DNA of 64,000 nt from NCBI GenBank assembly GCA_965215225.1, contig OZ244039.1, positions 1,736,001 to 1,800,000 of the forward strand, written 5' to 3'. The position numbers were made by a program, and so were the translations under genes. Shown one piece after another: positions 1-8,839 of this stretch. Below the pieces are notes generated by a model. The model was not told the DNA's origin, made no database searches, and saw nothing but the letters and a program-made list of their open reading frames with translations. This DNA is from G965215225 sp965215225. GTDB lineage: Bacteria; Pseudomonadota; Gammaproteobacteria; CBDBNL01; JAAOII01. Position 1 is the stretch's first letter; every line of letters begins with the position of its first letter.

Positions 1-1432
1 CTTTTATCTCCTGGCTGGTCTGTAATGCCGCCTTCTCTTGTTTGAACTTCTCATTCAAGCTGGCAAAGGCCTGTTCTTGCTCGGCTATCTCCTTTTCCAA
101 CTGGGACAGCCTCTCTTTAGATGAGGCGTCTTCTTCCTGCTTTAGTGCTTCCTTCTCTATCTTCATCCGAATGAGCTCTCTTTCTAATTTGTCCAGCTTT
201 TCTGGCTTGGAATCCATTTCCATCCGAATGCGGCTAGCAGCCTCATCCACTAAATCAATGGCTTTGTCCGGCAGTCGCCTATCACTAATGTATCTATGGG
301 ACAAGCGAACCGCTGCCACCAGGGCTGGGTCGGTGATATCTACACCATGGTGAATCTCGTATTTCTCTTTAAGACCGCGCAGTATGGCAAGCGTATCTGC
401 CTCATCTGGCTCACCAACAAAAACCTTTTGGAAGCGCCGTTCAAGTGCACCATCCTTCTCTATGTATTGGCGATACTCATTCAGTGTGGTAGCGCCGACA
501 CAATGTAGCTCGCCACGCGCAAGAGCGGGCTTGAGCATATTACTGGCATCCATAGCCCCATCTGCCTTGCCCGCCCCCACCAGAGTATGCATCTCATCAA
601 TAAAGAGAATGATCTCTCCTTTGAGTTTGCGCAACTCCTTAAGCAGTGCCTTAAGCCGCTCTTCAAATTCGCCGCGGTATTTGGTGCCCGCAATCAGCAT
701 CCCCATATCTAGGGAAAGCACCCGCTTGGACTGCATAGATTGCGGAACTTCACGGTTAACTACCCGCTGAGCCAAACCCTCTACTATGGCAGTCTTGCCG
801 ACACCCGGCTCGCCTATCAAGACTGGGTTGTTCTTTTGTCGTCTTTGTAGAACCTGAATAGTGCGGCGAATCTCATCATCCCTCCCTATGACTGGATCTA
901 TCTCCCCCTTTTCAGCGCGTGCAGTCAGGTCTAAAGTATAAAGTGATAGCGCATTTTCACCGCTTTCATAAGCGCTGGAATCTACCTTCTGCTCCCCCCT
1001 TATATTCTGAATGTCTTCTAGCAGTTTTTCTTTGTCTAGGCCGAGACTACGAAAAATATCCGCTTCTTTGCCACCAATATCCATGACCCCAGGCAACACC
1101 CATTCACCAGAAACATACTTATCGCCATTTTCTTGGGCATATTTTTCTGTCTTAGTCAATAGCTTAATAAAGGCTCGGCTAGCAGACATTCCAGCCGTCT
1201 TGTCGTCCTTCACTTTCGGCAGAGAATCCAATAGCTCCGTCAAGCGAGACTGAAGTTCCACAATAGAAATCCCCTGTTTGCTAATTAGACGATGAGGGAG
1301 ACTTTCTTCATTCTCTACCAATGAACTAATAAGGTGCGCCGGCTCCAATTGGCTATGATCCTTCTCTATGACGAGGGATTGTGCCTGCTGAAGCGCCTCC
1401 TTTAGCTTATCGGTAAATTTTTCTACTTGCAT
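1..1432 (-). CDS. clpB: ATP-dependent disaggregase ClpB, N-terminal part (partial)
   Basis: This is the first ~477 codons of the AAA+ chaperone ClpB, which works with DnaK to dissolve protein aggregates in the cytoplasm. The gene runs off the left edge of the window. Translation of the minus strand from the ATG at 1432 gives a Clp N-domain, then the first nucleotide-binding domain with Walker A GEPGVGKT, Walker B ILFIDEMHT and a sensor stretch (VGATTLNEYRQYI). The start of the charged coiled-coil middle domain follows near the edge. An AGGAACG Shine-Dalgarno-like sequence sits just upstream of the ATG. The coiled-coil after NBD1 argues for ClpB over ClpA or ClpC. The second ATPase domain lies outside the window. 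A sigma-32-like promoter lies just upstream. Confidence 0.95.
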   Translation of the reverse strand, partial: MQVEKFTDKLKEALQQAQSLVIEKDHSQLEPAHLISSLVENEESLPHRLISKQGISIVELQSRLTELLDSLPKVKDDKTAGMSASRAFIKLLTKTEKYAQENGDKYVSGEWVLPGVMDIGGKEADIFRSLGLDKEKLLEDIQNIRGEQKVDSSAYESGENALSLYTLDLTARAEKGEIDPVIGRDDEIRRTIQVLQRRQKNNPVLIGEPGVGKTAIVEGLAQRVVNREVPQSMQSKRVLSLDMGMLIAGTKYRGEFEERLKALLKELRKLKGEIILFIDEMHTLVGAGKADGAMDASNMLKPALARGELHCVGATTLNEYRQYIEKDGALERRFQKVFVGEPDEADTLAILRGLKEKYEIHHGVDITDPALVAAVRLSHRYISDRRLPDKAIDLVDEAASRIRMEMDSKPEKLDKLERELIRMKIEKEALKQEEDASSKERLSQLEKEIAEQEQAFASLNEKFKQEKAALQTSQEIK

Positions 1433-1451
1433 AATTCGTTCCTATAAGACT

Positions 1452-1479
1452 ATATGGTAATAGATAGCCTAAATACAAG
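1452..1479 (-). promoter_or_regulatory. Candidate heat-shock (sigma-32-like) promoter of clpB
   Basis: On the minus strand CTTGTAT (1479-1473) is followed after 13 bases by TACCATAT (1459-1452). These resemble the sigma-32 consensus CTTGAAA and CCCCATNT, matching at 5 of 7 and 5 of 7 fixed positions. The elements lie about 20 bases upstream of the clpB ATG, where a heat-shock promoter is expected for this gene. The call rests on pattern and context only. Confidence 0.45.
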
Positions 1480-2081
1480 TAATTTCTTGTTGCCTGTGCC
1501 TGTGCTTGCTGTGCTTGGCGGATGGTCTAAATAGGAGTGGTTTCACATAGATGGGGTTGCGCTGGATAAGGATAGCGCAGACCCTTTTCCTCCATCACAG
1601 AAGCGGCCTCTCACAAAGGAAACTGCGTTGGATAATAAGCAATTAATCAACAATGAACCGCCAACAAACCAATAATAAACAACAAATCAACAATTATTAG
1701 ATAAAGATAACACATAAAACAATCATTCCATAACCCCCTAACAGACCATCTATGAACAACTTATGAACAACAAATAAACAGAAAGGAAATCACCAAATTA
1801 GTTATTTTGGATAGGCTTTGTTTTCAGCTTGCTCATAATAAGCCTGCAACAGCAATGGAAGAAATTTTTGCTAAGATTTTGTATCACCTGTATCCCCCAC
1901 AAGACGAGAGTGCGACTAGTTTTACTAGGTCAAATCAGTGCCCTTGTCCCTCCCCTTTTTGTTTAGACTTAGCGTCCTAGTATAGAGCTGGGATTATATA
2001 ATCCCATCAAAGAGGTGATGCCATGATAGTGGGAATTTGCCATTAATAATAAGACCTTGTCCTCACAAGCGGGCCTAGCGG
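1480..2081. other. Intergenic region without a recognisable gene
   Basis: About 600 bases between clpB and a hypothetical gene, both on the minus strand. No convincing ORF or tRNA was seen. The part from about 1635 to 1790 is rich in AACAA-type simple sequence. A perfect 16-bp palindrome, GGGATTATATAATCCC, lies at 1990-2005 and could be a dimeric regulator site, although no regulator gene is nearby. Confidence 0.5.
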
Positions 2082-2585
2082 CTAGTCCTTGCCAGCCAGA
2101 ATGCGCCGAATACGCGCCTTGACTGCCGGCGATTCTTCTCTCATGGCAATAGAGAATAGGTTTTGGGTTTCTTGTTGATATTGAGGATATTGACGGGAAA
2201 GTAACCAGAAGCCGTTATAGCTCCAAGCGCGAATAAATTTGTTGTCTTCATCTAGGCACTGGCGGAAGAAAGCCACTAGTTCCTCTTTGTATTCTTTAGG
2301 AATCTGAATAAAGGATAGGGATTGGAGTATGTGCAGTCTTGTTTCCCAATGGCTCAACTGGGCGAGGAGTTGAAAAAGCATAGTTGTCTCGGCTTGCCCT
2401 ATTAGTCCTCCTTTGCTAAGATAGGTTTTTAATAGCCAACTGCTTCCTCTTTGACTTCTCTCTTCTGCCATAAGCCTAAGGATAGTCTTAACAAATCCAG
2501 GGTCCTGAGAGTAATTATCATAGATGGTTTGAATCATCTCAAACGATTTGCCATCCCAAGCAAGAATGTCTTGTCTAATCGCCAT
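2082..2585 (-). CDS. Hypothetical HEAT-repeat-like protein
   Basis: A 167-residue protein with no signal peptide or membrane segment. The sequence looks all-helical, with amphipathic helix pairs such as MAEERSQRGSSWLLK and ARIRRILAG, and resembles HEAT or ARM repeat adaptor proteins. No catalytic motif is visible, so no function is proposed. The ATG at 2585 is the first in frame. The DNA just upstream (about 2621-2652) holds three near-copies of a 10-base CATGTGTGAG motif. The gene is apparently monocistronic, between the TAXI gene's terminator and the clpB upstream region. Confidence 0.6.
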   Translation of the reverse strand: MAIRQDILAWDGKSFEMIQTIYDNYSQDPGFVKTILRLMAEERSQRGSSWLLKTYLSKGGLIGQAETTMLFQLLAQLSHWETRLHILQSLSFIQIPKEYKEELVAFFRQCLDEDNKFIRAWSYNGFWLLSRQYPQYQQETQNLFSIAMREESPAVKARIRRILAGKD

Positions 2586-2684
2586 CTAAATGAAGTTAGG
2601 AAAGGCTCCTCTGTAAGCACCTGTGAACATGTGTGAGCATGTGTGAGCATTATAGTAAGTTAAGCGAGTCTAAGGACAGAAGTT

Positions 2685-2725
2685 AAAAAAAAGGATACCC
2701 CGAGTCTATTAGACCCAGGGTATCC
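2685..2725 (-). terminator. Rho-independent terminator of the TAXI gene
   Basis: The inverted repeat GGATACCC / GGGTATCC (2693-2700 and 2718-2725) is followed on the minus strand by a run of eight T (2692-2685). It lies just downstream of the stop codon of the TAXI binding-protein gene and fits an intrinsic terminator for it. Confidence 0.85.
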
Positions 2726-2748
2726 AAGGTCCACCAAATAAGAAGATC

Positions 2749-3693
2749 TTACATCTTCATATCCTGATGATATTTAACAGCCCCCGCGTGGAAAGGAACG
2801 GCTGATTTCTCATCTGCCATGTCAGTTAATGCCGCTGGTAAAAACTCAACCAAGTCAGACTCGGCTGAGAAGATAGCTTCAGTCAATGCATAGGCCGTAG
2901 CCTCTGTAAGACTACTGGAGCCTACCAGCTTAACCGCAACCCCAAAAGTCCTAACCGAATGGTCTTGACCCTTATAGGAACCAGCTGGAATACTAACCCA
3001 TCTGTAATCTGGATTGCCACCAACTAATCTCCTAACCGGATTGCCGTCTATCCGCACTAACCTAAGCGGGCATAGATCCATCGCAGCCCTAAGCGCAGAA
3101 GCAGGATGATGAACCAGATAGATACCCGCATCTATTTCATTGTCGCAAAGTGCCTGTGTTTGTTGTTGTTGTTCTAGTTCAGACACTGCGCCAAAAGAGG
3201 TTGGCATCCATCTATAACCTATCATTAGTTTTTCCATAATGGCACGCATCTCCGACCCTACCGGACCTAGGTTCATCCGCTTGCCTCTTAGATCATAAAA
3301 AGTATCTACATCCACATCAGCACGGGCCAAAACCGTGAAACTATAAGGATGGAAGGAAGCAAGAGTTCTTAGGTCGTGGAAAGCGCCATCATCAGCAAAG
3401 AGATGAGAACCTTCATAAGCATGAGAGTGCCAGTCAGAACGAATTAGAGCTAGGTCTAATCCACCTGTCTTAAGGCTTTTAACATTAGCGGCCGTCTCTG
3501 CCATGCTATTAATCTCACAACTAATGCTGTGTTCGACTGTTTTCTGGTTCACTGCTTGGCAAATCAAATCAGCTAACTGATGATAGGCAGCTAGGGAATT
3601 GCCCGAACCAAGTCTAATGCTCTTTTGATCTGCAGCCATTAACGAAGTCACACTAACAACTGCTATGACAATAACGATTATTATTTTTTTCAT
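2749..3693 (-). CDS. TAXI-family TRAP transporter substrate-binding protein
   Basis: A 314-residue periplasmic binding protein. An N-terminal signal peptide (MKKIIIVIVIAVVSVTSLMAA) precedes the mature start near residue 22. The IRLGSGNSLAAYHQLA start, the internal LALIRSDWHSHAYEG and the DLRGKRMNLGPVGSEM segments match the TAXI class of TRAP binding proteins. Members often bind glutamate or other small carboxylates, but the ligand cannot be read here. TAXI proteins usually pair with a fused 4TM-12TM permease. None is in the window, and the neighbouring dctQ/dctM pair has its own DctP protein, so this gene is an orphan or shares that permease. It has its own promoter and terminator. Confidence 0.85.
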   Translation of the reverse strand: MKKIIIVIVIAVVSVTSLMAADQKSIRLGSGNSLAAYHQLADLICQAVNQKTVEHSISCEINSMAETAANVKSLKTGGLDLALIRSDWHSHAYEGSHLFADDGAFHDLRTLASFHPYSFTVLARADVDVDTFYDLRGKRMNLGPVGSEMRAIMEKLMIGYRWMPTSFGAVSELEQQQQTQALCDNEIDAGIYLVHHPASALRAAMDLCPLRLVRIDGNPVRRLVGGNPDYRWVSIPAGSYKGQDHSVRTFGVAVKLVGSSSLTEATAYALTEAIFSAESDLVEFLPAALTDMADEKSAVPFHAGAVKYHQDMKM

Positions 3694-3724
3694 AATTGCT
3701 ATTTATTATTTTTAATAAGAAAGT

Positions 3725-3733
3725 ATTATACCA
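3725..3733 (-). promoter_or_regulatory. Extended -10 promoter for the TAXI gene
   Basis: On the minus strand TGG-TATAAT gives a perfect -10 hexamer with the TGn extension, about 30 bases before the ATG at 3693. No good -35 hexamer is seen at 17 bases, which is tolerated with an extended -10. Confidence 0.5.
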
Positions 3734-3854
3734 CATGAAAACTTTATCAATTAGCAATATTAAAGAAAACTATACAAAAAAGAAAAAAACATGCATTTAG
3801 GCAAAAAATTTAGGGAATTACATACTTGAGTGTATCAATTAATTAACAACAAAC

Positions 3855-5240
3855 CTAGCCATAGACTCGGTCGGGTAACTCGGTGGCAAGTTCAGGCCAC
3901 AGCCACAGGATGACAAGCATCAAGAGTTGGAGGAGAATAAAGGGCGCAACGCCTTTGTATATCTGAATGGTTTTGACTGAAGTTGGCGCGACGCCGCGCA
4001 AATAAAAGAGAGAGAAACCGAAAGGTGGTGTGAGAAAAGAAGTCTGCAAATTAATGGCTATCATCACTCCTAGCCAGACTGGATCCAACCCTAGGGACAG
4101 AAGAGCGGGAGCAACCGTTGGAATAACTATAACAGTAATCTCAATAAAATCAAGGAAAAAGCCGAGCAGGAAGACCAACAGCATCACCAATAGAAAAGCA
4201 AATGACACTTCTCCCGGTAGGGAAAGGAGGAAGTCCTCTATTGCCCTATCCCCTTCATAACCACGAAATACCAACGAGAAGAAAGAGGCGCCAATAAAAA
4301 TGAAGAATACTTGAACCGTGATAAGAGTAGTAGACCTCACCACCTGAGTCATATTAGCAATGGTTAGTCTGCCTTTATAGGCTGCAATTATCAGGGCGCC
4401 GATACAGCCGACTGAAGCCGCCTCGGTGGGAGTAGCATAGCCTGCCAAGATAGAACCCAAAACCAACAGGATAAGAGTAATAGGCGGAATAAGCACCAGT
4501 AGAACCTGAACAAAGAGGCTGCGGTCGCCCAGCATCTCGTCTCTTTGCTCTTTGGGAATGGCTGGAACAATCTGAGGGCGGAAAAAGCTGACAACCCCTA
4601 GATAGAGTAGATATAGAACTACTAGCCCTAGACCAGGTAACAGCGCGCCGAGAAAGAGGTCGCCTACTGAGACAGTGTCTGGCGAGAATTCGCCCCTCTC
4701 CAGCTGGGATTGTTGATAGGCAGAAGAGATGACATCGCCCAATAGGATAAGCACTATAGAAGGTGGGATAATCTGACCGAGAGTGCCAGAAGCGCAAATA
4801 GTGCCAGTTGCAAGAGAGGAATCATAGTCCCGTTTTAGCATCACAGGTAATGACAACAATCCCATGGTAACCACTGTTGCCCCAACTATGCCTGTGCTGG
4901 CTGCCATTAGCATCCCGACTACTACAACTGATATTCCTAAGCCGCCATTTATGGGGCCGAATAACAATCCCATAGTATCTAGTAATTCTTCGGCGACCCG
5001 TGATCTCTGCAAGGTTACTCCCATTAGGACAAAAAGAGGAACTGCCATCAGCACCTCATTGCCCATGATGGTATAAAGGCGATTAGGAATCGCTTCTAAA
5101 AAGTTTGGATCAAAATGCCCCAACAGAATACCGATAAAAGCGAAAACAAGCGATACTCCTGCCAAGGTGAAGGCAACTGGATAGCCCAGTAGCAAGAAGC
5201 CGAATATAAACGCAAAAAGGAGAAAGGCAAAAAGTTCCAT
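3855..5240 (-). CDS. dctM: TRAP transporter large permease subunit DctM
   Basis: A 461-residue, highly hydrophobic protein, the usual length for the 12-helix permease of TRAP transporters. With DctQ it moves the substrate delivered by the periplasmic binding protein across the inner membrane, driven by the sodium or proton gradient. The opening segment (LLFAFIFGFLLLGYPVAF), MAVPLFVLMG, ICASGTLGQIIPPS and the late LLVFLLGFFLDFIE region are typical of DctM. The stop of dctQ and this ATG overlap by one base (TAATG), which implies translational coupling. No clear terminator follows it before the TAXI gene's promoter. Confidence 0.92.
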   Translation of the reverse strand: MELFAFLLFAFIFGFLLLGYPVAFTLAGVSLVFAFIGILLGHFDPNFLEAIPNRLYTIMGNEVLMAVPLFVLMGVTLQRSRVAEELLDTMGLLFGPINGGLGISVVVVGMLMAASTGIVGATVVTMGLLSLPVMLKRDYDSSLATGTICASGTLGQIIPPSIVLILLGDVISSAYQQSQLERGEFSPDTVSVGDLFLGALLPGLGLVVLYLLYLGVVSFFRPQIVPAIPKEQRDEMLGDRSLFVQVLLVLIPPITLILLVLGSILAGYATPTEAASVGCIGALIIAAYKGRLTIANMTQVVRSTTLITVQVFFIFIGASFFSLVFRGYEGDRAIEDFLLSLPGEVSFAFLLVMLLVFLLGFFLDFIEITVIVIPTVAPALLSLGLDPVWLGVMIAINLQTSFLTPPFGFSLFYLRGVAPTSVKTIQIYKGVAPFILLQLLMLVILWLWPELATELPDRVYG

Positions 5241-5824
5241 TAGAAGAGGCTCCCTTTCGCTTCTGCTGCTTTTGTTTCTTCTTGTGCTTTGTAATCAATC
5301 CAGCCGCATAGGAAACAACAATGTCGCCAGCCATCAGCAATGGCTTGAAGGAACAAAATCGCTGGCATGATTAGCAGAACCGTCTTAAGCGCAAAAACCA
5401 AAGGCAATCCAGTTGATTCGCGTGACTTTTCTAAATACTGCCAAGAGCTGATGACATACTCCCAAGCTATAAAAAAAGTAAAAATCGTGACTGGGAAAAG
5501 GAAAAAGAGGGTGCCTCCTAGATCCACCAAAGCCTGGCGGCGAGTCGACCAGCTCGAATAGAAGATATCTATGCGAACATGCTGACCCTGTTGCATACAA
5601 TAGGCGGCAGCAAGCATAAACAATATTCCATGCATATAAAGGGCAGATTCTTGCAGCCAAATAGCGCCAGTACTAAAGCCATAGCGCAATATCACTACAA
5701 CAAAAACTGTCAATGCCATTAGCAAGGCAAGCCAGGCAATGCTCAGCCCAAGAGTGCGATTAAACCTCTCAATCCCATAGCAACAAGCAAATAGGATGCG
5801 CCAAACTCGGCCCTTAGGCGCCAT
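5240..5824 (-). CDS. dctQ: TRAP transporter small permease subunit DctQ
   Basis: The four-helix small membrane subunit of the TRAP transporter, partner of DctM. Hydrophobic segments such as LSIAWLALLMALTVFVVV, LYMHGILFMLAAAYCM and LVDLGGTLFFLFPVTI match the DctQ fold, and the W-Q-E motif region (IWLQESALYMHG) is present. The reading frame stays open back to an ATG at 5992, but that start would overlap the dctP gene by about 60 bases and lie upstream of a strong terminator hairpin. I place the start at ATG 5824, where GGAG directly abuts it; a GTG at 5860 is an alternative. The mature length of about 195 residues fits the family. Confidence 0.82.
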   Translation of the reverse strand: MAPKGRVWRILFACCYGIERFNRTLGLSIAWLALLMALTVFVVVILRYGFSTGAIWLQESALYMHGILFMLAAAYCMQQGQHVRIDIFYSSWSTRRQALVDLGGTLFFLFPVTIFTFFIAWEYVISSWQYLEKSRESTGLPLVFALKTVLLIMPAILFLQAIADGWRHCCFLCGWIDYKAQEETKAAEAKGSLF

Positions 5825-5884
5825 CTCCGTAAAGCTAACCTGCTGCCAGTTATTTGTCACAGCACTATCATAAGTAGAAAATAA

Positions 5885-5912
5885 AAAAGAGAGATCCGAA
5901 GATCTCTCTTTT
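5885..5912 (-). terminator. Intrinsic terminator/attenuator between dctP and dctQ
   Basis: A near-perfect hairpin AAAAGAGAGATC-CGAA-GATCTCTCTTTT is flanked by A and T runs, so it could act in both directions. It lies right after the dctP stop and before dctQM. Partial termination here would give more binding protein than permease, a common arrangement in binding-protein-dependent transport operons. Confidence 0.8.
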
Positions 5913-5931
5913 AAGAAATTAGCCTCAAAGA

Positions 5932-7059
5932 CTAGCGATCTAGAGCCGCTTTTCTTGCTTCCATATAGGGAAGTTCTGAAACACCATGCCACTCTATCGC
6001 ATCATCGCGAAAAGCGCGGAAGGACTCATAGACTTCTCTAAACTGCGCATCCTCAGCCGCTAGGCTTTCTAGGGCTTGATTGCTGAGAACCGCCAGCTCA
6101 TTCAAAACGCTCTGCGGGAAGCGGCGAAGTTGAACATTGTGCTCTGTTAATAATATCCGCAAGGCGCGGTTATTATTAGCGGTAAACTCTGCCAGCATAT
6201 CTTGATTTGCTACTCTGGCTGCCGTTCTTACTATCTCCTGCAGATCAGTCGGCAATGCTTCAAAGGCATCCTTATTAACCATAGCTTCCAAAGTAGTCCC
6301 TGGTTCATGCCAACCTGGATAATAGTAATAGCGGGCTGCCTTGTAGAAACCAAATGCCAGGTCGTTATAAGGACCTACCCATTCGGTTGCATCTATGGCG
6401 CCAGATTCCAGGCTTGAGAAAATCTCGCCACCAGGCAAGGCAATTGGGGTGCCGCCAGCTATTTGTATTATTTCACCTCCTAGGCCGGGGATACGCATCT
6501 TCAGACCCCTAATGTCAGCTAGGCTGTTAATTTCCTTATTGAACCAACCGCCCATTTGGACACCTGTATTACCCGCAGCCATAGGAATAAGATTAAAAGG
6601 AGCATAAACCTTCTCCCACAGCTCAAGACCACCGCCATGATAGAGCCAAGCATTCATCTCTTGAGCGGTCAAGCCAAAAGGCACGGCCGCAAAGAACTGG
6701 ACTGCTTCACCTTTGCCACGCCAGTAGTAGGCAGCGCCATGACCCATCTCAGCCGTGCCACGCGACACTGCATCAAACACTTCAAAAGCGCCTACCAGCT
6801 CGCCAGCACCATAGACCTGCACCTTAATACGCCCATTGGACATCTTCTCTATCTGCTCGGCCAAAAAGTTAGCGCCGGTTCCAAGCCCCGGAAAATCTTT
6901 TGGCCAGGTAGTAACCATCTTCCACTCATATTGTTGAGCAGGTGCGGCCTGCCCGGCAGGTCTATCGGTTCTTTCGCCGTAACTATCCTCTTGCCTCTGC
7001 TGAGTGCAGCCTACAACAAGAAAAACAGCGGCTAGTAATAATAATAGTTTGTTAACCAT
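5932..7059 (-). CDS. dctP: TRAP transporter substrate-binding lipoprotein, DctP/TakP type
   Basis: A 375-residue binding protein of the DctP family. The N-terminus is a lipoprotein signal with lipobox VVGC (Cys18), so the protein is probably anchored by lipid in the periplasm. EWKMVTTWPKDFPGLGTGA, the MRIPGLGGEIIQIAGGTP segment and DATEWVGPYNDLAFG resemble the alpha-keto-acid-binding TakP-like branch; the ligand is an inference. GAGGAAA lies 8 bases before the ATG, a good ribosome site. The gene is followed by a terminator, then dctQ and dctM. Confidence 0.9.
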   Translation of the reverse strand: MVNKLLLLLAAVFLVVGCTQQRQEDSYGERTDRPAGQAAPAQQYEWKMVTTWPKDFPGLGTGANFLAEQIEKMSNGRIKVQVYGAGELVGAFEVFDAVSRGTAEMGHGAAYYWRGKGEAVQFFAAVPFGLTAQEMNAWLYHGGGLELWEKVYAPFNLIPMAAGNTGVQMGGWFNKEINSLADIRGLKMRIPGLGGEIIQIAGGTPIALPGGEIFSSLESGAIDATEWVGPYNDLAFGFYKAARYYYYPGWHEPGTTLEAMVNKDAFEALPTDLQEIVRTAARVANQDMLAEFTANNNRALRILLTEHNVQLRRFPQSVLNELAVLSNQALESLAAEDAQFREVYESFRAFRDDAIEWHGVSELPYMEARKAALDR

Positions 7060-7223
7060 ATCAGTTTCCTCATTAATAATAAATAATAGATAATAGATAT
7101 TCTTATCAAATCCATCTTTTAATTATATCTTTTCTATGGTTTTTAAGTGCTGGAAACTGGTGAATAACTTCAACCTAAATTGGACTGGTTTTTGGTGAAA
7201 GTGCGCCACCATTTTTACTGGCG
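7060..7223. repeat. Flanking duplicated segment, copy 1
   Basis: The part at about 7125-7223 is closely similar to about 11598-11700. Shared stretches include ATATCTTTTCTAT, GGACTGGTTTTTGGTGAAAG and CTGGCGTGAGGGAGGGATG. In both places the segment leads directly into a heptanucleotide satellite and then into an ATPase-gene leader, so it marks the outer edge of the duplicated unit. Confidence 0.75.
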
Positions 7224-7499
7224 TGAGGGAGGGATGGAGGATAAGGAATGAGGAACGAAAGATGAGAGATGGAGGGTGAGGGATGAAAGATAAGGAATGA
7301 GGAATGAGGAATGGAGGATGAAAGATGAAGGATAGAGGATGAGGAATGAGGGATGAGGAATGAGGAATGAGGGATGAGGAATGAGGAATGAGGAATGGAG
7401 GATGAAAGATGAAGGATAGAGGATGAGGAATGAGGGACGAAAGATGAGAGATGAAGGATGAAGGATGAGAGATGAGAGATGAGAGATGAGAGATGAGAG
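7224..7499. repeat. Heptanucleotide (RATGARR) satellite, array 1
   Basis: About 275 bases built from 7-base units such as GATGAGG, AATGAGG, GATGAAA and GATGAGA, with occasional indels. The strand is almost free of C. It has no supported ORF on the plus strand. It ends where the conserved leader of the first ATPase gene begins. Confidence 0.9.
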
Positions 7500-7694
7500 C
7501 CTTCCCTATCTCAAGTCCGCTGAAGTAATTTCTCTCATTGAGTAGTTTTGCTTATTTAGTATGTATAATAAATGGCATATATTTTGAATCCATAATGGCG
7601 CCTTAATAACGCTTCAATAGGCCTCCTGTTGTGAGATCTTGTGCCTAAGGTCTGGATTCAAGCTTAAAAATAAACCAATAGCCTCGACAAAATT
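7500..7694 (+). promoter_or_regulatory. Conserved leader/promoter region of ATPase copy 1
   Basis: About 190 bases that recur upstream of all three ATPase genes. A perfect TATAAT is at 7564-7569. TTGAGT at 7538-7543 is the nearest -35-like hexamer, but the 20-base spacing is long. Compared with copies 2 and 3, this copy lacks about 22 bases just downstream of the -10 that contain the palindrome CTCTCATAAGAG. The last ~68 bases before the ATG are identical to copy 2. Confidence 0.55.
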
Positions 7695-8810
7695 ATGTTA
7701 ACACGTTTTGAAGTTTCAAATTATAAGCTTTTCAAAAAGCCCCTCATTTTGAAACCCCTCCCTCAGATCTTGCTAATCGGAGGGAAAAACAATAATGGGA
7801 AAACTAGTATTTTAGAAGCCCTATTCCTAGCTTTCGATCAGTTAGAGCCAGCTATGCTCTGGAGACATTTTCGATGGAGAGGATTAGCTAAGGTTGATGC
7901 AACGTCCTTATTTGAATCGATCTATCACAACTTTGAATTGAATCGGCCCATTAAGTTTAAGTATACCTTGAATAAAAAAAAGCAAGAGGTGATATATAGA
8001 TTTCACCGTGCCACTTCCCAATCTTTTGTAGAAAATAAAATCACTGATAAAGAATTTAGTAGCTTCTCCAATGAAAGTCAAAATCTATACAACCGGATAG
8101 TGATTACCGGTCTATCAGAGAACAAAAAAGTTCTAGAAATCCTTCTAATCCAAACTCAAGATGGTACTTACTTAGATTTTGGAAAAGACATGGGAATTGG
8201 AGAAAACATGGAAAAAGCCATAGAATTGATAAAGCAATTTAATCAAAACACCCGTGTTGGTTTTATCAGTGGAGTCGAATTCATAGCTGCCAAGGAAAAT
8301 GCCAAGAATTATGACCAGCTAGCAAAGGCAAGGAAAACTGAAAAAATTCTTGAAGCCCTTCAGATTCTGGAACCAAAGCTAAGCTCTCTAAGCACCATTC
8401 AAATGGGGAAAAATTCTGTGATACACGGAGATGTAGAGGGACTCAAATCTTTGATTCCGTTGCCTTTGATGGGGGAAGGTATAAATCGTCTTATGTCTAT
8501 TCTTCTGTCTATTTCTAACTTAGAAAATGGAATCCTCTTAATAGATGAGTTGGAAAATGGATTCCACTGTTCTCTTTTACCAAAGGTCATGAAAGTGATC
8601 GCAGAACATGCCCAGTCTAACAAAACACAGGTCATAGCCACCACACACAGTAGGGAACTGCAGCAAGCAACTCTGGAAAGCTTGCCTCATGATTTGCAAA
8701 ATAAATTTCGCTATATGCGAATTGACAGAGATGGAGAGGAGTTTAAAATAAGAAACTATGATTTCGAAATTTTAACAACCGCCATTGAAATCAATTTGGA
8801 AACTCGTTAA
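7695..8810 (+). CDS. OLD/ABC-type AAA ATPase, copy 1 (putative defence ATPase)
   Basis: A 371-residue soluble ATPase of the RecF/OLD/SMC-like class (AAA_15/AAA_21 type). The N-terminal MLTRFEVSNYKLFKK matches the usual start of these proteins. Walker A is GKNNNGKT (residues 30-37), a signature-like stretch is LMGEGINRL (about 258-266), Walker B is ILLIDE (280-285) and the switch histidine is in ATTHS (His318). The ~150 residues between Walker A and the signature form the variable coiled-coil/arm part. It is followed 29 bases later by a TOPRIM gene, so it may be the sensor ATPase of a two-gene system like AriA of PARIS. It is nearly identical to copy 2, with two residue differences by eye. Confidence 0.8.
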   Translation: MLTRFEVSNYKLFKKPLILKPLPQILLIGGKNNNGKTSILEALFLAFDQLEPAMLWRHFRWRGLAKVDATSLFESIYHNFELNRPIKFKYTLNKKKQEVIYRFHRATSQSFVENKITDKEFSSFSNESQNLYNRIVITGLSENKKVLEILLIQTQDGTYLDFGKDMGIGENMEKAIELIKQFNQNTRVGFISGVEFIAAKENAKNYDQLAKARKTEKILEALQILEPKLSSLSTIQMGKNSVIHGDVEGLKSLIPLPLMGEGINRLMSILLSISNLENGILLIDELENGFHCSLLPKVMKVIAEHAQSNKTQVIATTHSRELQQATLESLPHDLQNKFRYMRIDRDGEEFKIRNYDFEILTTAIEINLETR

Positions 8811-8839
8811 ATATAAGTATCCATATAAAAAATATAGCA

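Noticed and set aside
5825..5992. Extended N-terminus for dctQ up to ATG 5992
   Set aside because: It overlaps dctP and would be upstream of the intrinsic terminator; the added residues do not look like a DctQ start.
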